Below are positions 54,207 to 63,700 of a stretch of 64,000 nt of DNA, piece after piece. Origin of the DNA: Mycobacterium sp. 1245111.1. GTDB lineage: Bacteria > Actinomycetota > Actinomycetes > Mycobacteriales > Mycobacteriaceae. The position numbers and the translations under genes were made by a program. The notes below the pieces were generated by a model. It was given only the letters and a program-made list of their open reading frames with translations, was not told where the DNA came from and made no database searches. Location: positions 1-64,000 of the forward strand of contig NZ_LZLV01000061.1 of the NCBI RefSeq assembly GCF_001673405.1. Reading direction: 5' to 3'. Positions within the stretch are counted from its first letter, which is position 1. The number at the start of each line of letters is the position of its first letter.

Positions 54207-54896
54207 ATGTCAGGCAAGACCGACCGGCCGCTTATCGCTCCCTCGATATTGGCCGCCGATTTCGCCCGGCTGGCCGACGCGGCCGCCGATGTCGAGGGTG
54301 CGGACTGGTTGCACGTCGACGTGATGGACGCGCACTTCGTGCCGAACCTCACGATCGGGCTGCCGGTGGTGGAAAGCCTGTTGGCGGCCAGCGACATTCC
54401 GATGGACTGCCATCTGATGATCGAGGATCCCGACCGCTGGGCCCCGCCGTATGCCGAGGCCGGCGCCTACAACGTCACCTTCCATGCCGAGGCCACCGAC
54501 AACCCCGTCGGCGTGGCCCGAGACATCCGGGCCGCGGGCGCCTTGGCGGGGCTCAGCATCAAGCCCGGTACCCCGCTGGACCCGTACCTGGACATCCTCA
54601 AGGACTTCGACACCTTTCTGGTGATGTCGGTCGAGCCCGGCTTCGGCGGACAGAAGTTCATTCCCGAGGTGCTGAGCAAGGTGCGCGAGGTGCGCAAGCT
54701 CGTCGACTCCGGCGAGTTGACGATCCTGGTCGAGATCGACGGCGGCATCAACGCCGACACGATCGAGCAGGCCGCCGAGGCCGGCGTCGACTGCTTCGTC
54801 GCCGGATCGGCCGTCTACGGCGCCGCTGACCCGGCCGCGGCGGTCGAAGCGTTGCGGCGACAGGCCAGTGCCGTGTCACCGCACCTGCGCCGATGA
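54207..54896 (+). CDS. rpe: Ribulose-phosphate 3-epimerase
   Basis: Interconverts ribulose 5-phosphate and xylulose 5-phosphate in the pentose phosphate pathway. 229-aa TIM barrel with [28 protein letters not shown] (metal ligands H, D), [19 protein letters not shown] and [10 protein letters not shown]. Its stop overlaps the start of a MIRU-like mini-ORF that leads to ribD. Confidence 0.96.
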   Translation: MSGKTDRPLIAPSILAADFARLADAAADVEGADWLHVDVMDAHFVPNLTIGLPVVESLLAASDIPMDCHLMIEDPDRWAPPYAEAGAYNVTFHAEATDNPVGVARDIRAAGALAGLSIKPGTPLDPYLDILKDFDTFLVMSVEPGFGGQKFIPEVLSKVREVRKLVDSGELTILVEIDGGINADTIEQAAEAGVDCFVAGSAVYGAADPAAAVEALRRQASAVSPHLRR

Positions 54897-54949
54897 GCCG
54901 CGCCAGCGACGATCACGCCGGCGTGGCCGGCGTGGAGGAGTGGCGCTAA
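54893..54949 (+). repeat. MIRU-like intercistronic mini-ORF between rpe and ribD
   Basis: The ATG at 54893 overlaps the rpe stop (ATGA) and opens an 18-codon [21 protein letters not shown], whose TAA overlaps the ribD ATG at 54949 (TAATG). Length and coupling at both ends are the same as in the 53-bp units at 15920, and pieces such as gcgacgat and gaggagtggcgc resemble them, but overall identity is low. I read it as a diverged member of the same class. Confidence 0.5.
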
Positions 54950-55968
54950 TGGGTCCAGTGGCGGCCATCAGCCACGACGCCGCCATGCAGTTGGCCGTCG
55001 AGCAGGCCAATCTGGTCAAGGGCAAGACATATCCGAATCCGCCGGTTGGCGCGGTCATCCTGGACCGCGACGGCAAGGTCGTCGGGGTTGGCGGCACGCA
55101 GCGGACGGGCAGCGCGCATGCCGAGGTGATGGCGTTGCGCCGGGCGGGCCGGCTGGCGTCCGGCGGAACCGCCGTCGTCACCCTGGAACCCTGCAACCAC
55201 CAGGGCAAGACGCCTCCGTGCGTCGATGCGCTGCTCGAGGCGGGCATCGCCTCGGTCATCTACGCGGTCAGCGACCCGAATGCGAAAGCCGCCGGGGGGG
55301 CGGCCCGTCTGGCCGCCGCCGGTGTCGAGGTCATCGGCGATGTGCAAGCCGACCTGGTCAGCGCCGGCCCACTGCGCGAATGGTTGCACAAACAGCGCAC
55401 CGGGCTGCCGCACGTGACGTGGAAATACGCCACCAGCATCGATGGTCGTAGCGCGGCCGCGGACGGCTCCAGCCAATGGATCACCAGCGAGGCCGCCCGC
55501 GCCGACGTGCATCGCCGGCGGGCGACGGCCGACGCGATAGTGGTCGGCACCGGCACTGTGCTCATCGACAATCCGACGCTGACGGCCCGTCTGGCCGACA
55601 ACGGCCTGGCCGACCGTCAGCCGATGCGCGTCGTGGTCGGTATGCGCGATATACCTTCTGAGGCAAAGGTTCTCAACGACGACTCGCGGACCATGGTGAT
55701 TCGCACGCACGACCCGGCCGAGGTACTCAGGGCGCTGTCTGACCGGACCGACGTGATACTCGAAGGCGGCCCGACCCTTGCGGGGGCTTTCCTGCGCGCC
55801 GGGGCAATCGACCGCATCCTGGCCTACGTCGCGCCGATACTGCTCGGCGGGCCGATCGCCGCGGTCGACGACGTCGGGGTACCAAGCATCGCCCGGGCCC
55901 TGCGTTGGCGCTACGACGGCGTCGAACGGGTCGGCCCGGACCTGGTGCTGAGCTTGGTGCCGCGATAA
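54949..55968 (+). CDS. ribD: Bifunctional diaminohydroxyphosphoribosylaminopyrimidine deaminase / 5-amino-6-(5-phosphoribosylamino)uracil reductase
   Basis: Two steps of riboflavin synthesis. 339 aa. Deaminase domain (1-145): zinc motifs HAEVMAL and PCNHQGKTPPC. Reductase domain (150-339): HVTWKYATSIDGRSAAADGSSQWITS, VVGTGTVLIDNPTLTARL and VDVIL-EGGPTLAGAFL. Called ribG in H37Rv (Rv1409), again after rpe. ATG 54949 is coupled to the preceding mini-ORF. A strong stem-loop overlaps its last codons. Confidence 0.95.
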   Translation: MGPVAAISHDAAMQLAVEQANLVKGKTYPNPPVGAVILDRDGKVVGVGGTQRTGSAHAEVMALRRAGRLASGGTAVVTLEPCNHQGKTPPCVDALLEAGIASVIYAVSDPNAKAAGGAARLAAAGVEVIGDVQADLVSAGPLREWLHKQRTGLPHVTWKYATSIDGRSAAADGSSQWITSEAARADVHRRRATADAIVVGTGTVLIDNPTLTARLADNGLADRQPMRVVVGMRDIPSEAKVLNDDSRTMVIRTHDPAEVLRALSDRTDVILEGGPTLAGAFLRAGAIDRILAYVAPILLGGPIAAVDDVGVPSIARALRWRYDGVERVGPDLVLSLVPR

Positions 55969-56005
55969 GGCGCTAAGCGCCGTCCCGGTATCGCGGCACC
56001 AAGCT
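55951..56005. terminator. Strong bidirectional stem-loop at the ribD/lipoprotein convergence
   Basis: Left arm agcttggtgccgcgata (55951-55967) and right arm tatcgcggcaccaagct (55989-56005) are perfect 17-bp inverted repeats. The 21-base loop contains a second hairpin ggcgc-taa-gcgcc (55969-55981). The left arm lies inside the last ribD codons. No U-tract. Placed between two convergent stops (55968 and 56008). Confidence 0.8.
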
Positions 56006-56007
56006 GG

Positions 56008-56637
56008 TCAGCCGGCCAGACCGCTCTTGATGGCGGCGTCCTGCTTCTGGCCGATGTCAGTGGCGAACGCGGGCGGCACGGGATCGTCGGGCTTGCCGTC
56101 AAACTCAAGCGTCACAAAGGCTTTGCCTTCGGTGAAGAGCAACACCGTCACCGACTTGGCACCGTCGGGCGAGTGGCCCTGCACGATCGTTCCGCCTTCA
56201 CCCACCGCTGCCGGCTGGGGGTCCCCGCCGGTCACGTTGCTGCCGAGTGACGACTTGGCGCCCTCCAACGAGGTGGCGGCACCCGCCGAGTCGGGCAGGA
56301 TCATGATCGTGTCGCCGATTTCGCGGGTATCTGCCTGGTTGCTGAAAACCGCTGCGACGCCGGGCTTTCCGTTAGGGTTCTCGGTTGGCGTCGACACCGA
56401 GAACGTGTCGCCGGGGAGCGCGATGTCCTCGGGCTTGATCAACAACTTGGCATAACCGCCCGCCTCCGCCGACGAGCTCGGCTCCGAGCCGGCCGAGCTC
56501 GTGGCGGTGGACGATGCAGCCGACGACGATGATGTCGCCGCCGACTTGTCTGACTTGCTGCTGCAGCCGGCCACCGATAGTCCTACCAGCACGGTGGCGG
56601 CCATGAAGGCCGCCGCCGCGGCCACCGGAGTTTTCAT
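56008..56637 (-). CDS. Uncharacterised lipoprotein
   Basis: 209 aa from ATG 56637 (ribosome site aaggag 7 bases upstream; a TTG one codon earlier gives 210). Lipobox VAGC with C25, then a Ser/Ala-rich linker (26-58) and a beta-rich domain of about 150 residues (YAKLLIKPEDIALPGDTFSVSTP, GTIVQGHSPDGAKSVTVLLFTEGKAFVTLEF). No family recognised with certainty; envelope-located by its signal. In H37Rv the neighbour of ribG is the P55/lprG pair, and this is not lprG. Confidence 0.8.
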   Translation of the reverse strand: MKTPVAAAAAFMAATVLVGLSVAGCSSKSDKSAATSSSSAASSTATSSAGSEPSSSAEAGGYAKLLIKPEDIALPGDTFSVSTPTENPNGKPGVAAVFSNQADTREIGDTIMILPDSAGAATSLEGAKSSLGSNVTGGDPQPAAVGEGGTIVQGHSPDGAKSVTVLLFTEGKAFVTLEFDGKPDDPVPPAFATDIGQKQDAAIKSGLAG

Positions 56638-56756
56638 CAATGCGCTCCTTTGTCGAGTCGCCCGCCCATCGTGGCCGTGGGTGCGCCGCTGGCGGGTTGC
56701 TGGAACCGTAGCTGACGGCGCCTACCAGCGTCCGCGATTGTCGAGTTTTGGTGGTC

Positions 56757-56830
56757 GTGATTAACGTAAACTTAACCTTAAATGCACGATATTACATCGG
56801 TTTGGCATGCAATACTTTCGCCGATTCATC
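56757..56830. promoter_or_regulatory. AT-rich divergent promoter region of the lipoprotein genes
   Basis: An island of clearly lower GC in the 219-base gap between two divergent lipoprotein genes. Two ttaac direct repeats lie 11 bases apart (56761-56765, 56772-56776), about one helical turn. TACTTT (56813-56818) is a candidate -10 for the DUF4333 gene. Possibly a regulator-binding site. Confidence 0.4.
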
Positions 56831-56856
56831 TAGCTCGGATGGCTGAAAGGTAAGAC

Positions 56857-57390
56857 ATGGCGTACGCGGTATCCCGGACTTTATTTGTCGCCGGTGCAAT
56901 TACCGGCACCCTGATCGGTGTCGCGGCGTGCTCGAGCGGTCCAAAGATGGTGAGCAAGGACGACATCGCCAAGCAGATCACCGCCAAGATGACGGACGCG
57001 GAAGGCAACAAGCCCGACTCGGTCACCTGCCCGGACGGACTGAAGGGCGAGGTCGGCGCGCAGTTGAACTGCGCGATGAAGATCAAGGGTCAGGACTACA
57101 ACGTCAACGTCACCGCTACCAGCGTGAAGGGTGACAATGTCGAATTCGACATGGTGGAGACGGTCGACAAGGGGCTGGTCGCCAGCAAGGTCAGCGACCA
57201 GCTCACCGAGAAGGTCGGACGCAAGCCGGACTCGGTGACGTGCCCCGACAACCTCAAAGGCACGCCTGGCTCGACGCTGCGGTGCGAGCTCAAGGACGGC
57301 GGCGAAACCTACGGGGTCACGGTCACCGTCACTAACGTCGACGCCGGCGACGTGCACTTCGATTTCAAGGTCGACGACCAACCGAAATAA
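56857..57390 (+). CDS. Lipoprotein with two tandem DUF4333 domains
   Basis: 177 aa. Lipobox VAAC (C25). Two copies of the DUF4333 module, about 32-95 and 103-172, share the pattern NKPDSVTCPDGLKG / RKPDSVTCPDNLKG, a second Cys in LNCAMKIKG / LRCELKDGG, and YNVNVTATSV / YGVTVTVTNV. The two cysteines per module suggest a disulfide. DUF4333 is typical of actinobacterial secreted proteins; role unknown. ATG has gaaagg upstream. Start of an envelope cluster with the metallopeptidase behind it. Confidence 0.9.
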   Translation: MAYAVSRTLFVAGAITGTLIGVAACSSGPKMVSKDDIAKQITAKMTDAEGNKPDSVTCPDGLKGEVGAQLNCAMKIKGQDYNVNVTATSVKGDNVEFDMVETVDKGLVASKVSDQLTEKVGRKPDSVTCPDNLKGTPGSTLRCELKDGGETYGVTVTVTNVDAGDVHFDFKVDDQPK

Positions 57391-57482
57391 TGGACGCAAT
57401 CGTCTTCCAATCGATTTCCAAACATGGGTGAGTATTGTCTGCGCGCCACAAATAGATAAATGAGGCCAAAGAAGGGCGTCTA

Positions 57483-58835
57483 ATGCCGGAAATCAAGTGG
57501 TATTCGCGGGTCGCTGTGTTTGCTGTCGCGGTGATGCTGGCGTGTGGCGGCTGCAGTTCGTCCAAGTCGCTGAAGCCGGCGCCCACCACTGCCGACGCGG
57601 CGGATTCGGTCCAGATCCACGGCGATGCCTCCAACCCGGTGAACAAGATCGTCATCAAGGCGATCGCCGACCTGCAGACGTTCTGGGGTACCGAGTTCCC
57701 CAAGCTCTACGGCCATGACTTCCCGCCGGTCAAGGGCGGCTTTTACGCGGTCACGCCGTCGTCAGGCCAGTTCGCGCCCTGCGCGCAGGCGGCCGCCGAC
57801 ATCGCGGGCAACGCCTTCTACTGCTCGAAGGCCGACGACGTCGCTTGGGATGTCGAGAAGCTGCTGCCCGACCTGCGAAAGCGTTTCGGCGACTTCGTGA
57901 TTCCGGTCGTGCTGGCCCACGAGTGGGGTCACGCCATCCAGGCGCGGGCCAACTTCCAGGGGCCCACTGTGGTCAAGGAGATCCAAGCGGACTGCTTCGC
58001 CGGCGCATGGGCGGCCCACGCGTCCAAGAGCGGCGCGTTCAAAGCCAGTGACGACGACCTCGACACCGCGCTGGCCGGCTTCCTGTTCCTGCGTGACGAG
58101 CCGGGCACCGAGAAGCGGGACCCGCAGGCGCACGGCAGCGGGTTCGACCGGGTCAACTCGTTCCGCACCGGGTTCGACAACGGTACCGGCGCCTGCAAGG
58201 GCTACCGGGTCGGCGATCCGCCGGTGGTCGAGATTCCGTTCAACAGCGCCGCCGATGTCGAGAGTGGCGGCAACGCGCCCTACGAGGACATCATCACCGG
58301 CGTTCCGAACGACCTCGAGGACTACTGGAATCAGGTCTACCCGAAACTGACCGGGCACCCCTGGATGCCGCTGCAGCCGGTGAAGCCGTTCAATCCGACC
58401 GATGCGCCCACCTGCGGTGGGCAACCGACCAGCGACTACGCCCTGTTCTACTGCGTGCCCGAGGACTACGTCGGGTTCGATGCGGTCAAGGCGATGCCCG
58501 AAATCTACGACCAGGGCGGCGATTTCGCGGTCGCCACCCTGATCGCGACGCAGTACGGGCTGGCGGTGCTGTCTCGCGGTGGTCAGGATCCGACCGACAA
58601 ACTCACGTCGCTGCGGGCCGACTGCATGGCCGGCGCGTGGGCGGCCAGCATTCTGCTCGAGGACCGTCCGGAGAGCGCCTTCAAGATGTCGCCAGGCGAC
58701 CTCGACAAGGGGATCACGGCGCTGATCGTCTTCCGGGGTTCCGGCGATGTGGCGCGCCAAGGACACGGCTCGGTTCGCGTCGACGCGTACCGCGATGGCG
58801 TGATGAACGGTGCCAAAGCCTGCGTGTCCCGCTAA
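57483..58835 (+). CDS. Neutral zinc metallopeptidase lipoprotein, internally duplicated
   Basis: 450 aa. Hydrophobic signal then a Cys pair (C21, C24), the latter the likely lipidated residue. The first half (about 45-245) is a YpfJ-like neutral zinc metallopeptidase with HEWGH at 146-150 and EIQADCFAGAWAA supplying the third ligand. The second half (about 265-450) repeats the same order of motifs (DYWNQVYPKLTGHPW, FYCVPEDYVGFDA, RADCMAGAWAA) but its active site reads TQYGLAVLSR (from 356), with both His and the Glu lost. So one active and one dead copy. Coupled by a 2-base gap to the next small membrane-protein gene. Confidence 0.88.
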   Translation: MPEIKWYSRVAVFAVAVMLACGGCSSSKSLKPAPTTADAADSVQIHGDASNPVNKIVIKAIADLQTFWGTEFPKLYGHDFPPVKGGFYAVTPSSGQFAPCAQAAADIAGNAFYCSKADDVAWDVEKLLPDLRKRFGDFVIPVVLAHEWGHAIQARANFQGPTVVKEIQADCFAGAWAAHASKSGAFKASDDDLDTALAGFLFLRDEPGTEKRDPQAHGSGFDRVNSFRTGFDNGTGACKGYRVGDPPVVEIPFNSAADVESGGNAPYEDIITGVPNDLEDYWNQVYPKLTGHPWMPLQPVKPFNPTDAPTCGGQPTSDYALFYCVPEDYVGFDAVKAMPEIYDQGGDFAVATLIATQYGLAVLSRGGQDPTDKLTSLRADCMAGAWAASILLEDRPESAFKMSPGDLDKGITALIVFRGSGDVARQGHGSVRVDAYRDGVMNGAKACVSR

Positions 58836-58837
58836 CC

Positions 58838-59092
58838 GTGTTCACGGTTCTCGGCTTCTCACTGGGTTTTCTGGCACTGGGCGCCGTCGTCACGGTGGTC
58901 AACGTGCTGACAATGGTGTTCACGGTGGCGTTCACCATCCACGCGTCACTGGCGCTGATCGGCGTGGTGGTGTTCAGCGTGATCGGCCTCCGGCGTGTGC
59001 TCGCACGGCGCCGCGGCCACACGGGCCACATCGAAGCGGCGGAGCCTGTCCAATCCCACATCCCTTCCGACCGAGCAGGTGACTCTCACTGA
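58838..59092 (+). CDS. Small two-helix membrane protein
   Basis: 84 aa from GTG 58838, 2 bases after the metallopeptidase stop. Two hydrophobic helices (about 4-26 and 28-55), then a basic RRVLARRRG stretch and a short tail. No family recognised. Ends one base before the next ATG (TGAC-ATG context), suggesting it is part of the same transcript. Confidence 0.6.
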   Translation: MFTVLGFSLGFLALGAVVTVVNVLTMVFTVAFTIHASLALIGVVVFSVIGLRRVLARRRGHTGHIEAAEPVQSHIPSDRAGDSH

Positions 59093-59093
59093 C

Positions 59094-59450
59094 ATGACAA
59101 CGCCCGAATACCCTTATCCCGAAGATGGTTTCGGCCAACAACCGCCGGCGTATCCACCACCGCCGGGATATCCGCCGCCGGGCTACCCACCGCCACCGGG
59201 CTGGCCGATGGCCGGAGCCCACGGCGCGGCGCTCTCCGACCGAAGCAAGGTCACCGCGGGATTGCTGGGCCTGTTCTTCGGATCGCTTGGCGTGGGCCGC
59301 TTCTACCTCGGCTACACCGGGGTTGGCGTCGCGCAGATCGCCGTGACGTGGTTGACCTGTGGCATCGGCGGGCTGTGGCCGCTGATCGATGCGGTCATGA
59401 TTTTGACCGGCAAGGTGCCGGACGTGCAAGGCCGCCCGCTGCGTGACTGA
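59094..59450 (+). CDS. TM2-domain protein with Pro/Tyr-rich N-terminus
   Basis: 118 aa. The first ~45 residues are Pro/Tyr/Gly-rich repeats (PPPGYPPPGYPPPPGW), then the TM2 domain: KVTAGLLGLFFGSLGVGRFYLGYTGVGVAQIAVTWLTCGIGGLWPLIDAVMILTG. TM2 proteins are small membrane proteins of unknown function. The following gene is on the opposite strand, 5 bases away, with convergent ends. Confidence 0.9.
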   Translation: MTTPEYPYPEDGFGQQPPAYPPPPGYPPPGYPPPPGWPMAGAHGAALSDRSKVTAGLLGLFFGSLGVGRFYLGYTGVGVAQIAVTWLTCGIGGLWPLIDAVMILTGKVPDVQGRPLRD

Positions 59451-59455
59451 TTGCC

Positions 59456-60364
59456 TCAATCCACTGCGTTGACGACCGCGATGGACCGCCGCACCGACTC
59501 GGTGCCCGGACTGGCAAAGCCCGCGTAATACAGTGTGGCACTGACGAACCAGCGCATCGAGGAGTTGACGGCGCTGGCTGTCGGCGCCGCATCCTGGGGC
59601 AGTGCGGTCTGAAATGGCAATCGCACCGGCATGGCTTCACGCAGCGTCACGTGTTTGTCGAGTTGCACGCTACGGCCGTTGACGACCTCGTCGAAACCCG
59701 GTGTGCGAGTGCGTGGATGCGAGTCCCGCTGGCCCTGCCATTTCACGCGAACGTCTCCGACGGGAAGATCGCGGGTCGGTGTGATGAGTACCGCGCCGGC
59801 GATCGTCTCGCTGGCCCGGAAGACGACTCGCGACAACTCGATGTCGAGGCGAGCCGCCGCACTGCCAGTGACCTGCTCCAGCGCGCCGATGTCGGCCGGG
59901 ACGTCGCCGGGGCCGGTCACCACCGCGAATTCGGCCGCCTCTTCGACATCGCTCCCACGGCGCTGCACGATCAGGCGACACGACCAGCGGGCGATCTGCG
60001 ATGACGACGCCGGCGCCCACGACGGGAGCCGGAAAGTAGCCGATCCGTCCGTGAATACCGATGCCGCAGTGGGCAATTCGGTGGTAAAAATGCCGATCCA
60101 TTCTTTGGTGTCGCGATCGGTGCCGTAGGTGGTGCCGACATCCTCGGTCAACCACATCGCATCCGTCGCGGCAGTTGCGGCGGCGTCGGCGCGCCCGGCC
60201 CACCGATAGCGGTAGAAGTTGTGGTAGCCCAACTCGATTCGCGCAGAGATCACATCGTCGATCGGTTTGGTCGCGGTCGCTCGGACGTGGACCGATTGAC
60301 ATGGCGAGACGACGGACGGCGATATGGTGACCTGTGCGCGGGCCGGGCGGAAGAGGCGTCGCAC
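59456..60364 (-). CDS. Arrestin-like/SpoOM-type beta-sandwich protein
   Basis: 302 aa from GTG 60364, which overlaps the stop of the upstream gene (TAGTG). Beta-rich with two similar halves: first half VTISPSVVSPCQSVHVRATATKPIDDVISARIELGYH, second half LDIELSRVVFRASETIAGAVLITPTRDLPVGDVRVKW. Such arrangement is typical of arrestin-fold proteins (Spo0M-like). No signal peptide. The longer open frame to 60442 overlaps the neighbour and is not conserved. Function unknown. Confidence 0.7.
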   Translation of the reverse strand: MRRLFRPARAQVTISPSVVSPCQSVHVRATATKPIDDVISARIELGYHNFYRYRWAGRADAAATAATDAMWLTEDVGTTYGTDRDTKEWIGIFTTELPTAASVFTDGSATFRLPSWAPASSSQIARWSCRLIVQRRGSDVEEAAEFAVVTGPGDVPADIGALEQVTGSAAARLDIELSRVVFRASETIAGAVLITPTRDLPVGDVRVKWQGQRDSHPRTRTPGFDEVVNGRSVQLDKHVTLREAMPVRLPFQTALPQDAAPTASAVNSSMRWFVSATLYYAGFASPGTESVRRSIAVVNAVD

Positions 60365-60717
60365 TATTTCAGTTGGCTCGCTGCGTAGTCGTCGGGGCGG
60401 TTCTTCTTCATCCAGGCGCGGAGGGGCCAGAACAGCACCCATAACACGGAATAGAACGCGTAGTAGATCGCCGCCGAAGCCACGACTCCGACGAGCCAGG
60501 CCGGATAGATGAGGATCAGGCAGAACTGCAGGAACTGCTTGATCACGACCGGGTAGCCCTCGGCCTGCGACAGCACGAAACGCGGGCTCATCGAGAGCAA
60601 AAGCCGTCGCCCGGTGGATGTTTCCGCCTCAGCTTCAGCCTGGGCCGCGCTGACGTCGCGGCCCCGCTCCGCGCGCGTGAGGCCGCGTTCCGGCGGCGGT
60701 GGTTCGCTGATATTCAT
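60364..60717 (-). CDS. Small membrane protein upstream of the arrestin-like gene
   Basis: 117 aa from ATG 60717. An acidic Glu/Ala-rich N-terminus (PPPPERGLTRAERGRDVSAAQAEAEAE), then two adjacent hydrophobic segments around residues 65-105 (FLQFCLILIYPAWLVGVVASAAIYYAFYSVLWVLFWPLRAWM). No family recognised. 54 bases from the SARP stop and overlapping the arrestin-like gene by one base, so the three may form one transcript. Confidence 0.7.
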   Translation of the reverse strand: MNISEPPPPERGLTRAERGRDVSAAQAEAEAETSTGRRLLLSMSPRFVLSQAEGYPVVIKQFLQFCLILIYPAWLVGVVASAAIYYAFYSVLWVLFWPLRAWMKKNRPDDYAASQLK

Positions 60718-60771
60718 CAGCGGCACGCTAGTCAGCCCGAATTGGATCCTGATTGGAGCGGCGAAACGCGC

Positions 60772-63700
60772 CTACGACGTACCAGCTGCGATACGGGCGA
60801 CGCGGCGGGCCAGCTGCTCGTCCCACGCGTGCTCACCCGTCGTGTCGGCCACCTCCTGCGCCCTGGCAAGCAGTTGTCCGGCATGCTCGACGTAGCCGTG
60901 ATAAGTCTCGATGTCGGCGATCAACCCAAGAAAAAGCGGCGTCATCGCCGTGGTGCCGTCGCGGGTGTAGGCGCGGAATGCATCGAACGCCGCCGCTCGG
61001 TCTCCGCCCGCGCCGGTGAGCGTTTCGGCCCACACTCCGATCATCCGCGCGCAGGCCGCCCACTGGGGCGAACCGGCGGCCAGCATCTCCTGATATACGT
61101 CCTCGGCCGCGGCGACCGTGCCGTCGGTAACACCCAGGATCGCGTCGATCTCGACGCGCACCAATTTCGCCGCCAGGATGTCGAAGTGGGCTTGGCGGCT
61201 CTGCGCCAGTTCCAGTGCGATGCGGCGCTGTCGGTGCGCGCCGGCGCGGTCGCCGCGAAGTGCCCTGCCCAAACTCAGCCAGCAATACACCCGCGGGTGA
61301 AAGAAGACCAAAGGATCCGCGACCGTTTCAGGCGGAGGGAAGCGCGCCATCATGGTTCCGGCGACTGTCTCCTGCTCGTCGAGTTCGCCGCGCAGCCAGT
61401 GCAGCATGACCTGTACGAAGTGACTCGATACCCCGATGTCGGGGTCGCCGGATGCGGCGTATTGCGCGACCAGTCCACTGACCAACGCCTGTGCCTCGTC
61501 GAGACGTCCACGGACGCACAGCATGTAGCACTGCAAGGCGACCGCGCCGTGGTAGTGCCGGCCGCTGGCGTGTTCGCCGATCTCGAATGCGCGCTGCACG
61601 GCCGCTGCGGCCGCCGGGCTGTTCAGGCCGTCGAGGATCCCATGCGCTCCGGCCAGATGCAGCCACAGGCTGGCCTGTCGTTGCAGCGGTTCGGGTTTCG
61701 GCGGAAGTCGGCGGCAGACCTGCAGGGCGTGTTCGGCGAGAATCGCGATGTCGGGGTACGCCGACCGGGTGAGGGCGCGCTGGATCGCGATCTCGTAAAT
61801 CTCCAGTGCCGTTTCAGGATTGAGCTCGGCGCCGGCCCGCCATGCGTGGTCGGCAACGGAGATGACGTCCTCGTAGGCGGCGGTCGCGATCCCCGCTGCG
61901 CTGTTGTCGGCGATGGCGGCGTGTACCGCCGCCCGTTCCGACCCGGGCACCTGGGCGAGGACCGCGTCGTGGAGCAGGCCGTGGCCGAACCGGTAGCCGC
62001 CGGGCCGCCCGCTGACCTCGTCCAACAGCCCGGTCTCGTAGGCGGGTCGCAGACGGGCCTGCAGGGTTGACACGGATAGGTCGACGACGTCGGCGAGATC
62101 GGCGACGTCGAACTCGGTGCCGATCACCGCGGCGGCGGCCAGCGCGCGTCTACTGGGTCGGTCAAGGCGGTTCAACCGCTGCCCGACCATTCCGGCCACG
62201 GCGGCCGACACGTCGTCGGTGCTGCTCTCGGACACGTCATGCAGGCGATGATGGGCGATCAGCACCGAGACGAGTTCCCTGATGTACAGCGGGTTGCCGC
62301 CGGCTCGGTCCCACACGTACCGCGACACTTCGCCCTCGGTCGCGGTGCCGGCTAACGCGTCGATCAGTGTGGCGGCCGCGTCGGGTCCGATGCCGTCGAG
62401 GTGGATCGTGCGGACGGCCTCCAGCCGAACCAACCGCTCGAAGGCGGTCTTGTGGATGGGCCGGCCGCTGCCGAAGTAGGTCCAGTTTCCGATCACCTGG
62501 ATCGGAGCGCGCCGGAGTTGGGCGCTCAGCAGGGACAGCGCGTTGCCGGAAGGGGAGTCGGCGAGGTGCAGGTCGTCGAGAATGAGTAGCAGCGGGCGAG
62601 TGGTGGCCAGCTCGCACAGCGCGGCCACCACACCTTCGATCAAAGCGAAACCGGTTGCGGCAGTGCGAACACCCGAACTCACGGCGTCGCGGTCGGTCCA
62701 TTCCGGAACGAGCGCGTCGACGACGCCGGGTGCGACGCGGCGCACCGCGCGACGGGCGGATGGGCCGAGTTGGTCGCCGAGCTGGCGCAGTAGCTGTATC
62801 CACGTCCACATCAGCGGTAGGCGGACACCCGGTGGATGCGCTGCCCACGCCACCGCCATTCCCGCTTGCTGAGCTTGCGTTGAAACCGCCTGTGCGAGTG
62901 CGGTTTTCCCGATTCCGCTTTCGCCGGTGAGCAAAATCAAGCCGCCCGATCCGGCGCGTGCGCCGACCAGTGCATCCGTGAGGGTCTTCAGCTCGGAGCC
63001 CCGCCCGACGAACGGCGTCCGCTCGTGCGAGTCCGGCTCGAGGGAAGCGGCCGGCGGATCGACGGGTGGCGTGAAATACAGGTCGTCCGATTTATCGGAA
63101 ATTTTGCGGTAGAGGGTTTGCAGGCCGTCGCCGGGAGCCGTGCCCAGTTCGCGGTCGAGCATGACCCGGGCTCGGTCGAACGCGCGGATCGCGTCGGAGG
63201 TACGGCCGGCCCGGTAAAGCGCCACCATCAGGTGGCCCCACAGCCGCTCCTCGGTCGGGTCGGCGGCGATGGCGGCCTCGATCTCGTGAACCAAGTCGGT
63301 GCCGTCGCTGGACTGTAGGGCCGCATCGAAGCGTGCCTCGATCGCGGTGTGGCGCAACGCGAGATAACGCGTCGCGTCGGCATGGGCGAAACCTTTGTAG
63401 GCGAATTCGCCGAACGGCTCGCCGTGCCACAACTTGAGCGCCGCATCGAGTTGATCGAAAGCGTCTGTGGCTGAACCACTTACCAGCGCCGCGCGGCCGT
63501 CTTTGACTAGCGCCTCGAATCGATGCAGATCGATCGAATCGTCGTCGAGCAGGGTCAGCTGGTATCCATACGCACGAGAGGCCAGCCGCGAGTTCGTCGG
63601 CGAGGTGGCATCGGCGGGCGCCGGCAGGACCCGACGCAGGTTGGTGACGTAGGCCCGCAGCGAGGCAAGCGCTTTGGGAGGCGGCGTGTCTTCCCACACC

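Noticed and set aside
60742-62070. 442-codon plus-strand open frame opposite the second SARP gene
   Set aside because: Antisense to a conserved regulator, Arg/Gly-rich, no motif.
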